Notes under the pieces: model-generated | What the model saw: only the letters and a program-made list of their open reading frames with translations | What the model was told of the DNA's origin: nothing | Database searches by the model: none | Position numbers and translations under genes: made by a program | DNA from: CAZKWG01 sp964615375 | GTDB lineage: Bacteria > Myxococcota_A > UBA796 > CAZKWG01 | Direction of reading: 5' to 3' | Assembly (NCBI GenBank): GCA_964615375.1 | Contig: CAZTOW010000065.1 | Span: 1-49,478 of the forward strand | Length of the DNA stretch: 49,478 nt | In this document: in pieces, positions 41,670 through 49,478 of the stretch | How the letters are laid out: each line of letters begins with the position of its first letter | How positions within the stretch are numbered: the first letter of the stretch is position 1

Positions 41670-44449
41670 TGGACCCCTTCGATCAGCTCAGCCCCGCGCT
41701 GCGGTACCAGGTCGTGCACGGGCTGGGCTGGAGCGGCCTGCGCCCGGTCCAGGAGCTCACCATCCCGCCGGCCCTGGCGGGCAAGAACTGCCTGGTGCTG
41801 GCGCCGACGGCGGGCGGCAAGACCGAGGCGGCCTTCCTGCCAGTGCTGTCGCGCATGGACGCCGAGGGCTGGGACCCGTGCTCGGTGCTGTACCTGGCAC
41901 CGCTGCGCGCGCTGCTGAACAACCAGGAACCGCGGCTGGCGAAGCTGACCGGCCTGCTCGGTCGGCGCGCCTTTGTATGGCACGGCGACATCGGCGACTC
42001 GGCGCGGTCGCGGTTTGTCCGGGAGCCCGCGGACGTGCTGGCGACCACGCCCGAGTCGCTGGAAGCCCTGCTGCTCAGCACCCGACGGCCCGGGACGCTG
42101 CTGCTACGCAACCTGCGCGCCGTGATCATCGACGAGCTGCACGCCTTCGCCGGGGATGATCGGGGCGCGCATCTGGTGGCGCTGCTCGAGCGCATCACCC
42201 ACCTGAGCGGGCGCGACCTTCAACGGATCGGCCTCTCTGCGACCATTGGCAACCCCGACGAACTCTGCGACTGGCTCGCAGGCAGCTCGACGCGGGAGCG
42301 GGAGGTGGTGCGTGCGACCGGGACCCGCTTGCCGCCCCAGCTCACCTTGGATCATGTGGGCGACCTCAGCAACGCCGCCCACATCATCTCGAAGCTGCAC
42401 CCGGGCACCCGGCGCCTGGTCTTCGCCGACAGCCGCCGCCGGGTCGAGCAGCTCGGCGAGGAGCTGCGCAGCCGAGGCGTCGAGACCCACGTGACGCACG
42501 CCTCGCTCTCGGTCGGCGACCGCGCCGCGACCGAGCGCGCCTTCGCCGAGGGGCAGAACTGCGTCATCGTCTCCACCAGCGCGCTGGAGCTGGGCCTGGA
42601 CGTGGGCGATCTCGACCACGTCTACCAGATCGACTGTCCGTCCACGGTCTCCAGCCTGCTCCAGCGGCTCGGGCGCACGGGCCGACGCGAGGGGCTGCGG
42701 GCGAACTGCACCGTGCTCGCCACCTCTGAGGAGGCAACGCTCCAGGCCGCCGCGCTGTTACGGCTGTTACAGGCTGGTTTTGTCGAGCCGGTGCGGCCGT
42801 CGAGCCGCTCCATCCATGTGCTGGCGCACCAGATCATCGCGCTGGGCCTACAAGAGCAGGGCGTGCCCTGGGATCGCTGGTGGGAGCAGGTCGAGGGCTC
42901 CGCCGCCTTCCGCGACATCAGCCGCACGGACCGGGCCGCGCTGCTGCACCACATGATCGCCGAAGAGATTGTGTTTCACGCCGAGGGTCGTATCTCGCTC
43001 GGCTCCCGCGGGGAGCGGTTGTACGGGAAACGCAACTTCCTGGACCTGTACGCGGTGTTCTCGACGCCGCCCATGCTGCGCGTGATGCACGGCGCCGACG
43101 AGGTCGGGCAGGTCGACGCCAGCTTCCTGCAACAGGACGGCCGCCAACCGCTGGCGTTCGTGCTGGGCGGACGGGCCTGGCAGGTGGTGATGGTCAACTG
43201 GACCCGCGGCTCGGTCCAGGTCGAGCCGGCTTCCGCGGGCGTCTACCCGCGGTGGATGGGCCGGCCGGTGATGCTGTCTCGGGTACTCTGTCAGGCCATG
43301 CGGGAGGTGCTCTTGGACACGGGGGAGGACGCTCCCTGGTCGCGCCGCGCGCAGGCGGCGATCGCGGGCCTGCGCGAGTCCTATGGCTTCCTGGCCGACG
43401 CGCCCTCGCCGCCGGTGAGCGAGCCCAACAAGGTGCGCTGGTGGACCTTCGCGGGGGGCCGCGCCAACACCCTGCTCGCCGCCGCGCTGACCGAGCTGCT
43501 GGGCGAGAAGATCACGGCGAACAACCTGGCGGTGACCTTTAGCGGCGAGGCGGCGAAGAGCGACGCTGGGATCCGGGAAGCGATGCAGGAGCTGCGAACC
43601 CTCGACCGGCTTACCTCCGACAAGGCTCGGCAGCTCGCCTCGGAGGTCGCGCGGGCTCGGATCTCCAAGTTCCAGCCCTGCCTGCCCGACGCGCTGGAGC
43701 GCGAGCTGATCGCCGGCAGCCTGATGGACGTGGAGGGCGCGCGCACGACCCTGGCGGAGGCGGGGGCGCTGGTACAGCTGATGGTGGACGCGGAGCGCGT
43801 GCGGGAGGCGCTGCGCCAGCCCGAGGTGGAGATGGTGCCGCGGCGGATCGAGCCGCTGCCGCCGGAGCGCGCCCGGGTGCGATCAGGTGCCGCGAAGCCG
43901 CGTCGGCCCTATCGGGTGGTCAGCGACGCCGCTGCGTGGCGGGAGGTCTGCGCGTCTCTGCTGGAAGAGGCCGTGCTGGGCCTGGACGTCGAGACCACGC
44001 TCACCGACCACCGGCTCTGCTTCGTGCAGATCGCCACCGCTGAGCAGACCTTCCTGCTCGACCCGCTGGCTGTGCCCGACGTCGAGCCCCTCCGCGCGGT
44101 GCTTGCGTCGCCGAACATCGTGAAGGTCATCCACAACGCCTCCTTCGAGAAGCGCGTGCTCGGCGCGGTGGGGCTGCCGATCGAGAACATCTTCGACACC
44201 CTGGCCGTCTCGCGGGCGCTGCGCGGGCGCGCCGCGCTGGGCGGTCACGGCCTGGAGAGCGTGTGCGCGCGGGAGCTGGAGCGGGTGCTGGACAAGGGGG
44301 AGCAGACCTCGGACTGGCGACGGCGCCCGCTCACGGCGTCGCAGCTCGACTACGCGGCCCTGGACGCGGAGGTCATGCTGGACCTCTACGCGGTCTTCTC
44401 AGCCGAGATCGGCGGCGGCGCGGACATGGCCTCGAGCAGGCGGGCGTAG
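41669..44449 (+). CDS. brxHI: BrxHI Lhr-like helicase fused to RNase D-like 3'-5' exonuclease
   Basis: 926-aa fusion. Residues 1-420 are an SF2 helicase of the Lhr type: LAPTAGGKTEAAF (near 44), IIDELHAFAGDDRG (near 152), LSATIGNP (near 189), RRVEQLGEEL and LLQRLGRTGRREG (near 328). A further helicase-associated region runs to about 720. Residues about 746-914 are a DEDD exonuclease close to RNase D: GLDVETT (Exo I), VIHNASFEKRVL (Exo II, with Glu where Asp is usual), SDWRRRPLTASQLDYAALDAEVMLDLY (Exo III Y...D). BrxHI is the standard type 2 BREX helicase, but I do not know of this exonuclease fusion in it. GTG 41669 overlaps the brxD stop by one base; no better start is visible. The 3' end overlaps the convergent EVE gene by 64 bp. 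Confidence 0.88.
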   Translation: MDPFDQLSPALRYQVVHGLGWSGLRPVQELTIPPALAGKNCLVLAPTAGGKTEAAFLPVLSRMDAEGWDPCSVLYLAPLRALLNNQEPRLAKLTGLLGRRAFVWHGDIGDSARSRFVREPADVLATTPESLEALLLSTRRPGTLLLRNLRAVIIDELHAFAGDDRGAHLVALLERITHLSGRDLQRIGLSATIGNPDELCDWLAGSSTREREVVRATGTRLPPQLTLDHVGDLSNAAHIISKLHPGTRRLVFADSRRRVEQLGEELRSRGVETHVTHASLSVGDRAATERAFAEGQNCVIVSTSALELGLDVGDLDHVYQIDCPSTVSSLLQRLGRTGRREGLRANCTVLATSEEATLQAAALLRLLQAGFVEPVRPSSRSIHVLAHQIIALGLQEQGVPWDRWWEQVEGSAAFRDISRTDRAALLHHMIAEEIVFHAEGRISLGSRGERLYGKRNFLDLYAVFSTPPMLRVMHGADEVGQVDASFLQQDGRQPLAFVLGGRAWQVVMVNWTRGSVQVEPASAGVYPRWMGRPVMLSRVLCQAMREVLLDTGEDAPWSRRAQAAIAGLRESYGFLADAPSPPVSEPNKVRWWTFAGGRANTLLAAALTELLGEKITANNLAVTFSGEAAKSDAGIREAMQELRTLDRLTSDKARQLASEVARARISKFQPCLPDALERELIAGSLMDVEGARTTLAEAGALVQLMVDAERVREALRQPEVEMVPRRIEPLPPERARVRSGAAKPRRPYRVVSDAAAWREVCASLLEEAVLGLDVETTLTDHRLCFVQIATAEQTFLLDPLAVPDVEPLRAVLASPNIVKVIHNASFEKRVLGAVGLPIENIFDTLAVSRALRGRAALGGHGLESVCARELERVLDKGEQTSDWRRRPLTASQLDYAALDAEVMLDLYAVFSAEIGGGADMASSRRA

Positions 44450-44829
44450 TCGGCCTCGGGGATCTTCGTGAAGCCACCCCAGCAGAACAGCATGTTCCAG
44501 GGCTGAGTCTTGAGCGGCGAGGGCCAGATGGACAGGTCCCAGATGAGTTCCCGCGCGTCCACCCCCTGGCCCGCGCGCTCGACCACGACGTCGGCGCGGT
44601 AGGGGTAGCGCTCCCGACCGGGGAAGACCGGCGTGGGGTCTTCGTAGGGAGCGCTGGAGATGTGGCCGTGGCCGTCGAGGACCTGGCGCTTCGAGATGTA
44701 GGCCACGAATCGATCGCCCACCGCGAGCTCGGCGAATCGGCGCCGGTGCATGTAGAGCACACCGATGACGCCGCGCTCCTGGACGACGGACCAGGTCTCG
44801 GGGCGGAACATGAGGAGCCAGTGGTTCAT
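44386..44829 (-). CDS. EVE-domain protein
   Basis: 147-aa protein that is almost one EVE domain: MNHWLLMFRPETWSVV at the start, RRRFAELAVGDRFVAYISKR, ISSAPYEDPTPVF, and WNMLFCWGGFTKIPEADYARLL near the end. EVE domains bind modified bases and are frequent next to restriction or defence systems, so a sensor role beside BREX is plausible (inference). It is transcribed towards the helicase gene and overlaps its last 64 bp. The frame stays open upstream to 45087 through the CCATGG repeat patch, but only from this ATG does it resemble the family. No strong ribosome site is seen; GTG 44832 is an alternative. Confidence 0.8.
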   Translation of the reverse strand: MNHWLLMFRPETWSVVQERGVIGVLYMHRRRFAELAVGDRFVAYISKRQVLDGHGHISSAPYEDPTPVFPGRERYPYRADVVVERAGQGVDARELIWDLSIWPSPLKTQPWNMLFCWGGFTKIPEADYARLLEAMSAPPPISAEKTA

Positions 44830-44862
44830 CACGATTCGGGTAGCATCGCGGGGGTGTGGGCG

Positions 44863-45070
44863 CCATGGGGGCCATGGGCGGCGTGGTGAATCTGCGTGGC
44901 GCCCATGGCGCACATGGCGCCCATGGCGCCCATGAACGCCCGACCATCGGCCAGGAACCTTGATGGTTGAATCCCATGGGCGGCCATGGCGGCCATGGAG
45001 GAGCGTCCATGGAGTCCATGAATGGCCGCCATGGCCGCCATGGCCGCCATGGCCGCCATGGTCACCATGG
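44863..45070. repeat. Patch of thirteen CCATGG palindromes, mostly 9-bp spaced
   Basis: CCATGG occurs at 44863, 44872, 44903, 44921, 44974, 44984, 44993, 45007, 45029, 45038, 45047, 45056 and 45065. Several intervals are exactly 9 bp, and degenerate units (CGTGG, ACATGG, CCATGA) fill some gaps. Four perfect tandem ATGGCCGCC units occupy 45022-45057. The patch fills the 254-bp space between the FG-GAP gene and the EVE gene, where I see no credible gene. Confidence 0.9.
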
Positions 45071-45083
45071 GCCCCGCCTCCCG

Positions 45084-46865
45084 TCACAGCCGGTCGAACG
45101 CGAAGACGGTCACCTCACCATCCCCACCGCCCGCGCCCGGCGCTCCCACCACCATGTCATCCCAGCCGAGCCCATTGAAGTCGCCGCCCGCGTCCACACC
45201 CTGCCCGAACCGGTCGCCCGTGGCCTCGCCGGTCAGCGTCAGGCCGGCCTCGCCCATGTCCTGGTCGCCGCGCACCGGGCCGAACCACACCAGCGTCAGG
45301 CCCTGGTCGCCGTCGTAGCCGGGCACGCCGACGACGATGTCCGGCGTGCCGTCGCCGTCGAGGTCTGCACCGCCGGCCAGGCCGTAGCCGAGCTGCTGGT
45401 CGTCTTCCTCGCCGTAGAACTGGGCCTCGCCATCCTCGGCGAAGAGCACCTCGCCCTCGTCCAGCGCCGTCAGGTCAGCGCCAGAGTAAAGGTAGGCCGC
45501 CCCCTTCGCCGTGGTCCCCGAGCTCGGAGACCACTCGGGCGCGCCGACCAGCACGTCCGCGTAGCCGTCCTGATCGATGTCGCCGGCCGGGCTCAAGCTG
45601 GCGCCGAGGCGCGAACCGGACCGCTCGCCCAGAATCCGCACACGCGCGTAGGTGGCCGCCCCACCCGAGTCGTCTCCGTCGCGGAAGTCGCTCACCTCGT
45701 CGATCAGGTAGGCGTTCCCGGCGTCGTCGCGCGTGTCGCCTGCGTCTACGCCGGAGCCGTCCTCCGGGGCGCCAGTGAACACGTCAAGCTGGCCGTCGCC
45801 GGTCACATCCCCGGCGACCATGACGCGCTGCCCGTCGTCGGACGAGGTCGAGCTGAAGGAGCCATACTTGAGATCCTCGGCGAACTCCGTGCCCTCCTCG
45901 AAGGGGCCGGGCAGGAGCAGCACCCCGCCGGGGTTGGTGAAGAGCAGGTCATCCGCGTCCGAGCCTTGAATGTCCGAACCCGCATCCATCGACCAGCCCG
46001 CGGCGGCCTGAAGCACGCTCACGCCGGAGCCTTCGGCGAGCGTGACCGTCCCGACGTGCGGCCCGTGCAGGACGTAGATCGTCGCTCCGCCGTCCAGGTA
46101 GTGTCCCTCCGGCGCGGAGATCACCCAGTCCAGATCGGCGTCATCGTCGAGATCGCCGAAGTTGATCCCCGTGCCGGCGAGGATGTCCGGGCTCGCGCCC
46201 ACCGCGGCGGCGACTGCATCAGCGGTGCTGGTCCGGTTCGCGACCGGGCTCCCGAACAGGTACGCCGCTCCGGTCCCATCCGCCCCGGGAGCGCCAGCCG
46301 CGAGGTCGGCCAGTCCATCACCGTCGAGGTCGCCGGGGATCCTCACCGTGGCGCCGAAGCCCCCGTCCTCGCCCGAGATGCGCGCGAGCACGAGATCCTC
46401 CTGCGATGCCTCGGTAGGATCCGCGCAGTCCCCGAGCCCGTCGCAGTCATCGTCGATCCCGTTGCCGCAGGTCACCTCGGCGTCTGGGTAGACCGCCGCT
46501 GCCTCGTCGTCACAGTCCCCGTCCACGGCCGCGTAGCCGTTGGGCAGACCACACTGCTCAACAGTAGCGCCCGCGCCAAAGCCGTCGCCGTCGCCGTCGC
46601 GATAAACCTCACCCTCCTCCCACACCGCGCCATCGCCGTCGTCGCAATCATCGCTGGAGGCGACGGCGCCGGGCGGCTGGTCGCAGGCTTCGACGGGAGC
46701 GGACGCATCACCGTGTCCGTCGTCGTCGTTATCGGCGAACCAGGTGGACTTGTCCTGGTCCGCGCAAGTTTCGCCCGTGTGCCCGGTGTCGTCTGGCCCA
46801 CACCCATCTCCGCAGCCGCGACCGCCGCAGGCGATGAGGAACATCAGCAACGAGGGAGTACGCAC
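45084..46865 (-). CDS. FG-GAP repeat lipoprotein with MopE-like Asp-rich region (copy A)
   Basis: 593-aa predicted surface lipoprotein. The short N-terminus VRTPSLLMFLIACGG ends in a lipobox (LIAC), followed by a Cys-rich stretch. Residues about 30-150 hold Asp-rich calcium- or metal-binding-like units (DNDDDGHGD, DGDGDGFGAG, DDDCDGLGDCAD) as in MopE-like proteins. The rest is a run of FG-GAP/integrin-alpha-type units (GDLDGDGLADLAAGAP, GDIDQDGYADVLVGAP), expected to form a beta-propeller. The GTG start at 46865 is chosen because it aligns with the start of the adjacent paralogue and follows GGAGAA; the longer frame has no lipobox context. Probably calcium-dependent adhesion or an outer-surface role, by family. 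It starts 25 bp after the upstream paralogue's stop. Confidence 0.85.
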   Translation of the reverse strand: MRTPSLLMFLIACGGRGCGDGCGPDDTGHTGETCADQDKSTWFADNDDDGHGDASAPVEACDQPPGAVASSDDCDDGDGAVWEEGEVYRDGDGDGFGAGATVEQCGLPNGYAAVDGDCDDEAAAVYPDAEVTCGNGIDDDCDGLGDCADPTEASQEDLVLARISGEDGGFGATVRIPGDLDGDGLADLAAGAPGADGTGAAYLFGSPVANRTSTADAVAAAVGASPDILAGTGINFGDLDDDADLDWVISAPEGHYLDGGATIYVLHGPHVGTVTLAEGSGVSVLQAAAGWSMDAGSDIQGSDADDLLFTNPGGVLLLPGPFEEGTEFAEDLKYGSFSSTSSDDGQRVMVAGDVTGDGQLDVFTGAPEDGSGVDAGDTRDDAGNAYLIDEVSDFRDGDDSGGAATYARVRILGERSGSRLGASLSPAGDIDQDGYADVLVGAPEWSPSSGTTAKGAAYLYSGADLTALDEGEVLFAEDGEAQFYGEEDDQQLGYGLAGGADLDGDGTPDIVVGVPGYDGDQGLTLVWFGPVRGDQDMGEAGLTLTGEATGDRFGQGVDAGGDFNGLGWDDMVVGAPGAGGGDGEVTVFAFDRL

Positions 46866-46890
46866 CTTGTTCTCCGCAACGACGCCACCA

Positions 46891-48678
46891 TCACAGCCGG
46901 TCGAGCGCGAACACGAACACCGCCCCATCCCCACCGCCAGCGCCCGGCGCGCCCACCACCAGGTCGTCCCAGCCGAGCCCGTTGAAGTCGCCGCCTGCGT
47001 CCACGGCCTGCCCGAACCGGTCGCCTGTGGCGTCGCCGGTCAGCGTCAGGTCGGCCTCGTCCATGTCCTGCTCACCGCGCACCGGACCGAACCACACCAG
47101 CGTCAGGCCCTGGTCGCCGTCGTAGCCAGGCACACCGACGACGATGTCCGGCGTGCCGTCGCCGTCGAGGTCTGCACCGCCGGCCAGGCCGTAGCCGAGC
47201 TGCTGGTCGTCTTCCTCGCCGTAGAACTGGGCCTCGCCATCCTCGGCAAAGAGCACCTCGCGGTCGTCGAGCTCGGACAGGTCAGCGCCCGAGAGGAGGT
47301 AGGCCGCGCCGCGGCTGGCCGTGCTGGAGCTCGGTTGCCAGTCGGGCGCGCCGACCAGCACGTCCGCATAGCCGTCCTGGTCGATGTCGCCGGCCGGGCT
47401 CAAGCTGGCGCCGAGGCGCGAGCCGGACCACTCACCGATGATGCGGACGCGGGCGTACAGGCTGGCGCCAGGATCCTCGCCGTCCCCGTCCCGGAAGTCG
47501 CCCATGTCGTCGATCAGGTAGGCGTTGCCAGCGTCCACGCGCACAGAGTCCAGATCGACCCCGGAGGAGTCCGCTGGCGCGCCGATGATCACATCATCCT
47601 GCCCATCTCCGGTGATGTCCCCCGCGATGATGGCGCGCTGGCCGTCGTCGGCGCGCTCTACGGTCGTGAGCGCGCCGTAGTAGATGTCGCTGGTCATGAA
47701 CTCGCCCTCATCGAAGGCGCCGAGCAGGAGGACGGCCGCTCCGCCATTGGTCACGAGCAGGTCCTCTGACTCGGACCCCTGGACATCCCGTCCGCTGTCC
47801 ACGGACCAGCCAGTTCCCGTGAAGATCGCGGTGACGCCGGATCCACCGGTCAGCGCGATGGTCCCGCTGGCTGGCCCGTGCAGCACGAACACGGTGGCTC
47901 CTCCGTCGGGATAGAGGCCCTCCGGCGCCGAGACGACCCAGTCGAGTTCGGCGTCATCGTCGAGATTCCCGAACGAGATTCCGGTCCCCGCAAGGACGCC
48001 TTCGCTGGCGCCTACGGCCTCAGCGGCCGCGCCCGAGGCGGCGCTTACGCCGTGGACAGGGCTGTTGAACAGGTAGGCCGAGCCCACGCCGTCCGCCTCG
48101 GGGGCTCCGACCGACAGATCGGCGAGTCCATCGCCGTCCACGTCGTCCGCGATGGCTACGGTAGACCCGAAGCCCCCGTCCTCGCCCGAGACGCGCGTGA
48201 TCAGCAGGTCATCCTGCGACGCCTCGGTAGGGTCCGCGCAGTCCCCCAGGCCGTCGCAGTCGTCGTCGACCTCGTTCCCGCAGGTCACCTCGGCGTCGGG
48301 GTGGACCGCCGACGCCTCATCGTCGCAGTCCCCGTCTACCGCCGCGAAGCCATCGGGCAGACCGCACGTCTGCACGGGGGCACCCGCGCCGTACCCATCG
48401 TGGTCGCCGTCCACATAGGCGGCTCCCTCTTCCCAGACCGCCCCATCGGCGTCGTCGCAGTCATCGCTGCCGGTCACCGTGCCATCCGGCTGCTCGCAGG
48501 CACTCACAGGGGACGCAGCGTCGCCATGGCCGTCGTCGTCGTTGTCCTCGAACCAGGTGGACATGTCCTCGTCCGCGCAGGGCTCGGCGGTGTGCCCGGT
48601 GTCGTCGGACCCACACCCGTCGCCGCAGCCGCGCCCGCCGCAGGCGATGAGAAACATCAGCAACGAGGGGGTACGCAT
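46891..48678 (-). CDS. FG-GAP repeat lipoprotein with MopE-like Asp-rich region (copy B)
   Basis: 595-aa paralogue of the downstream gene with the same layout: lipobox LIAC after MRTPSLLMF, a Cys-rich patch, Asp-rich metal-binding-like units (DNDDDGHGD, DGDHDGYGAG, DDDCDGLGDCAD), then FG-GAP repeats. ATG 48678 follows GGAGGA at good spacing. It is 56 bp downstream of another FG-GAP gene, so the three are likely one transcript. A 110-bp stretch (47138-47247) is identical to the downstream copy (45331-45440), while the middle of the protein differs more, pointing to recent duplication or gene conversion. Confidence 0.87.
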   Translation of the reverse strand: MRTPSLLMFLIACGGRGCGDGCGSDDTGHTAEPCADEDMSTWFEDNDDDGHGDAASPVSACEQPDGTVTGSDDCDDADGAVWEEGAAYVDGDHDGYGAGAPVQTCGLPDGFAAVDGDCDDEASAVHPDAEVTCGNEVDDDCDGLGDCADPTEASQDDLLITRVSGEDGGFGSTVAIADDVDGDGLADLSVGAPEADGVGSAYLFNSPVHGVSAASGAAAEAVGASEGVLAGTGISFGNLDDDAELDWVVSAPEGLYPDGGATVFVLHGPASGTIALTGGSGVTAIFTGTGWSVDSGRDVQGSESEDLLVTNGGAAVLLLGAFDEGEFMTSDIYYGALTTVERADDGQRAIIAGDITGDGQDDVIIGAPADSSGVDLDSVRVDAGNAYLIDDMGDFRDGDGEDPGASLYARVRIIGEWSGSRLGASLSPAGDIDQDGYADVLVGAPDWQPSSSTASRGAAYLLSGADLSELDDREVLFAEDGEAQFYGEEDDQQLGYGLAGGADLDGDGTPDIVVGVPGYDGDQGLTLVWFGPVRGEQDMDEADLTLTGDATGDRFGQAVDAGGDFNGLGWDDLVVGAPGAGGGDGAVFVFALDRL

Positions 48679-48734
48679 CCTGTCCTCCGATGGGGTCCGG
48701 CGCTCGCCGTCATGTCAACACGTACGCGCATGGT

Positions 48735-49478
48735 CTACAGCCCGTCGCTCGCCAGGAGGTAGACGTAGCCCGTGCCATACGCATCCTCTCCGCGGTCATA
48801 CTCCAGCGCGCTGTACAGCAGATCGGGCCTGCCGAGGCCATTGACGTCACCTACTCCCGCCAGCGCATGCCCTAGGCGAGATCCAGTGAATTCGCCCACG
48901 GAGAGGTAGTCCGCGGCGTCCAGCGTGCTGGTTGTCGGCAGAGGGCCATAGAAGAGGCCGACAGCTCCGTGGCCATCGTCGACCTCCGGCGCGCCGATCA
49001 AGAGATCGTCGATGAGATCGCCATCCACGTCACCCGCGCCTGCGATGGCGGTCCCCAGACAGGCGCCGGAGGTGCCGCCGTCGATGAGAGAGATCTGCGC
49101 GTCGGAGAGGTCTGCGGCCTCCTGCTCTGCGCGCAGCAGAGCGGCTCCCGAATAGACCAGCACAGCGCCCGAAGCCGAGGCCGCTCCTTCCAGAGTAGGC
49201 GAGCCGACAGCCAGATCTGGCGTGCCGTCGCCGTCGACATCTCCGACGCCGGCGACCACAACGCCGAAGGAGGCGCTGACCTCGCCGGTCAGCACGAGAT
49301 CCGTGATGTCGGCGCTGTCGTCGCCACCTCGACGATCAACGTACAGGTAGACGGCCCCGGTGCGGCTGGTGCTCGACCCGCCCGTCCCCGACTCGCCCCA
49401 CACGTCCGTCGGCGCCCCCACCACGAAGTCCTGCTGCCCGTCGCCGTCCAGGTCGCCGACCGACGCCACTGAGGTCCC
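48735..49478 (-). CDS. FG-GAP repeat protein, partial (5' end outside window)
   Basis: The visible 247 residues are the C-terminal part of a beta-propeller protein; the frame is open through the window end. FG-GAP units are clear (GDLDGDGQQDFVVGAPTD, GDVDGDGTPDLAVGSPTL, GDVDGDLIDDLLIGAPEV, GDVNGLGRPDLLYSA). The sequence is related to, but clearly different from, the two paralogues downstream. Whether it also has a lipobox cannot be seen. Probably co-transcribed with them. Confidence 0.82.
   Translation of the reverse strand, partial: GTSVASVGDLDGDGQQDFVVGAPTDVWGESGTGGSSTSRTGAVYLYVDRRGGDDSADITDLVLTGEVSASFGVVVAGVGDVDGDGTPDLAVGSPTLEGAASASGAVLVYSGAALLRAEQEAADLSDAQISLIDGGTSGACLGTAIAGAGDVDGDLIDDLLIGAPEVDDGHGAVGLFYGPLPTTSTLDAADYLSVGEFTGSRLGHALAGVGDVNGLGRPDLLYSALEYDRGEDAYGTGYVYLLASDGL

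Larger units (their letters stand above)
17908..44449 (+). other. Type 2 BREX (Pgl) defence operon with embedded MoxR/SAV_2336/trypsin module
   Basis: Thirteen same-strand genes, many overlapping by 1-10 bp, run from 17908 to 44449. The set pglW, pglX, pglY, pglZ, brxD, brxHI is the published composition of type 2 BREX. Between pglW and pglX lie a TIGR04255/HTH/QTCDL-motif trio and a trypsin-co-occurring protein, EAD1-trypsin and MoxR set. The main gap, 99 bp, follows pglW and contains 12-bp direct repeats, so an internal promoter is possible there. Confidence 0.9.

Noticed and set aside
13052..44449. Second copy of the tRNA-Asn 3' end as the other attachment site
   Set aside because: None was noticed by eye in the window; the boundary may be outside it or too degenerate, so no element end is called.
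44863..45070. CRISPR array
   Set aside because: The period is 9 bp with no unique spacers, and no cas genes are present.
44830..45087. EVE protein extended upstream, giving a Gly-His-Arg repeat leader
   Set aside because: The extension is only translation of the CCATGG repeat patch; the EVE domain starts at the ATG at 44829.
44967..46985. 672-codon + strand frame across the FG-GAP gene, and a similar one at 46744-47769
   Set aside because: They are antisense to the FG-GAP lipoproteins; the two frames resemble each other only because the genes beneath are paralogues. The first starts inside the CCATGG patch.

Overview
This is a high-GC window of about 49.5 kb that looks like a chromosomal segment from a Myxococcota (myxobacterium-like) bacterium. 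The reasons are NRPS modules of the kind known from myxobacterial thiazole metabolites, a near-perfect sigma-54 promoter, MopE-like Asp-rich lipoproteins with FG-GAP repeats, and the codon bias that leaves very long open frames antisense to real genes. The species cannot be named from the sequence.

Left block (1-12649, + strand): the 3' end of an NRPS cluster. The first, 5'-truncated protein reads A(Cys-type code, with embedded methyltransferase)-PCP-Cy-A(Cys code)-PCP-Ox and should build a (methyl)thiazoline followed by a thiazole. The second reads C-A(Gly-like code) with a luciferase-like monooxygenase and a methyltransferase both embedded in the A domain, then PCP. This resembles the terminal amide-forming module of myxothiazol but has an extra methyltransferase and no thioesterase domain. 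A type II thioesterase follows. The three genes overlap by ATGA and form one operon. Two copies of a REP-like palindromic repeat lie in frame inside the first A domain.

Middle-left (12654-17829): a small DUF6200-like protein, a tRNA-Asn with promoter and terminator, and a large serine recombinase whose reading frame runs through the antisense of the tRNA terminator and ends in the anticodon loop. This marks the likely edge of an integrated element. Next come a 423-bp regulatory gap with inverted repeats and a sigma-54 promoter, a 698-aa polymorphic-toxin-like protein with a nucleotidyltransferase-like C-terminus, and a candidate immunity gene.

Centre (17908-44449, + strand, mostly overlapping genes): a complete type 2 BREX (Pgl) defence operon with unusual additions. 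The order is unknown protein, PglW (NERD plus pseudokinase plus kinase), TIGR04255 protein, HTH protein, unknown QTCDL-motif protein, trypsin-co-occurring protein, EAD1-trypsin peptidase, MoxR-type AAA+ ATPase, SAV_2336-like domain fused to PglX, PglY, PglZ, BrxD, and BrxHI fused to an RNase D-like exonuclease. The MoxR, SAV_2336, EAD1 and trypsin parts belong to a different class of NTP-dependent conflict systems. Here they are inserted in, and fused to, the BREX methyltransferase. This hybrid is the best candidate for an undescribed system in the window.

Right block (44386-49478, - strand): an EVE-domain protein that overlaps the end of the helicase gene tail to tail, a 210-bp patch with thirteen CCATGG palindromes mostly 9 bp apart, two tandem paralogous Asp-rich FG-GAP lipoproteins, and a partial third FG-GAP protein cut by the window end.
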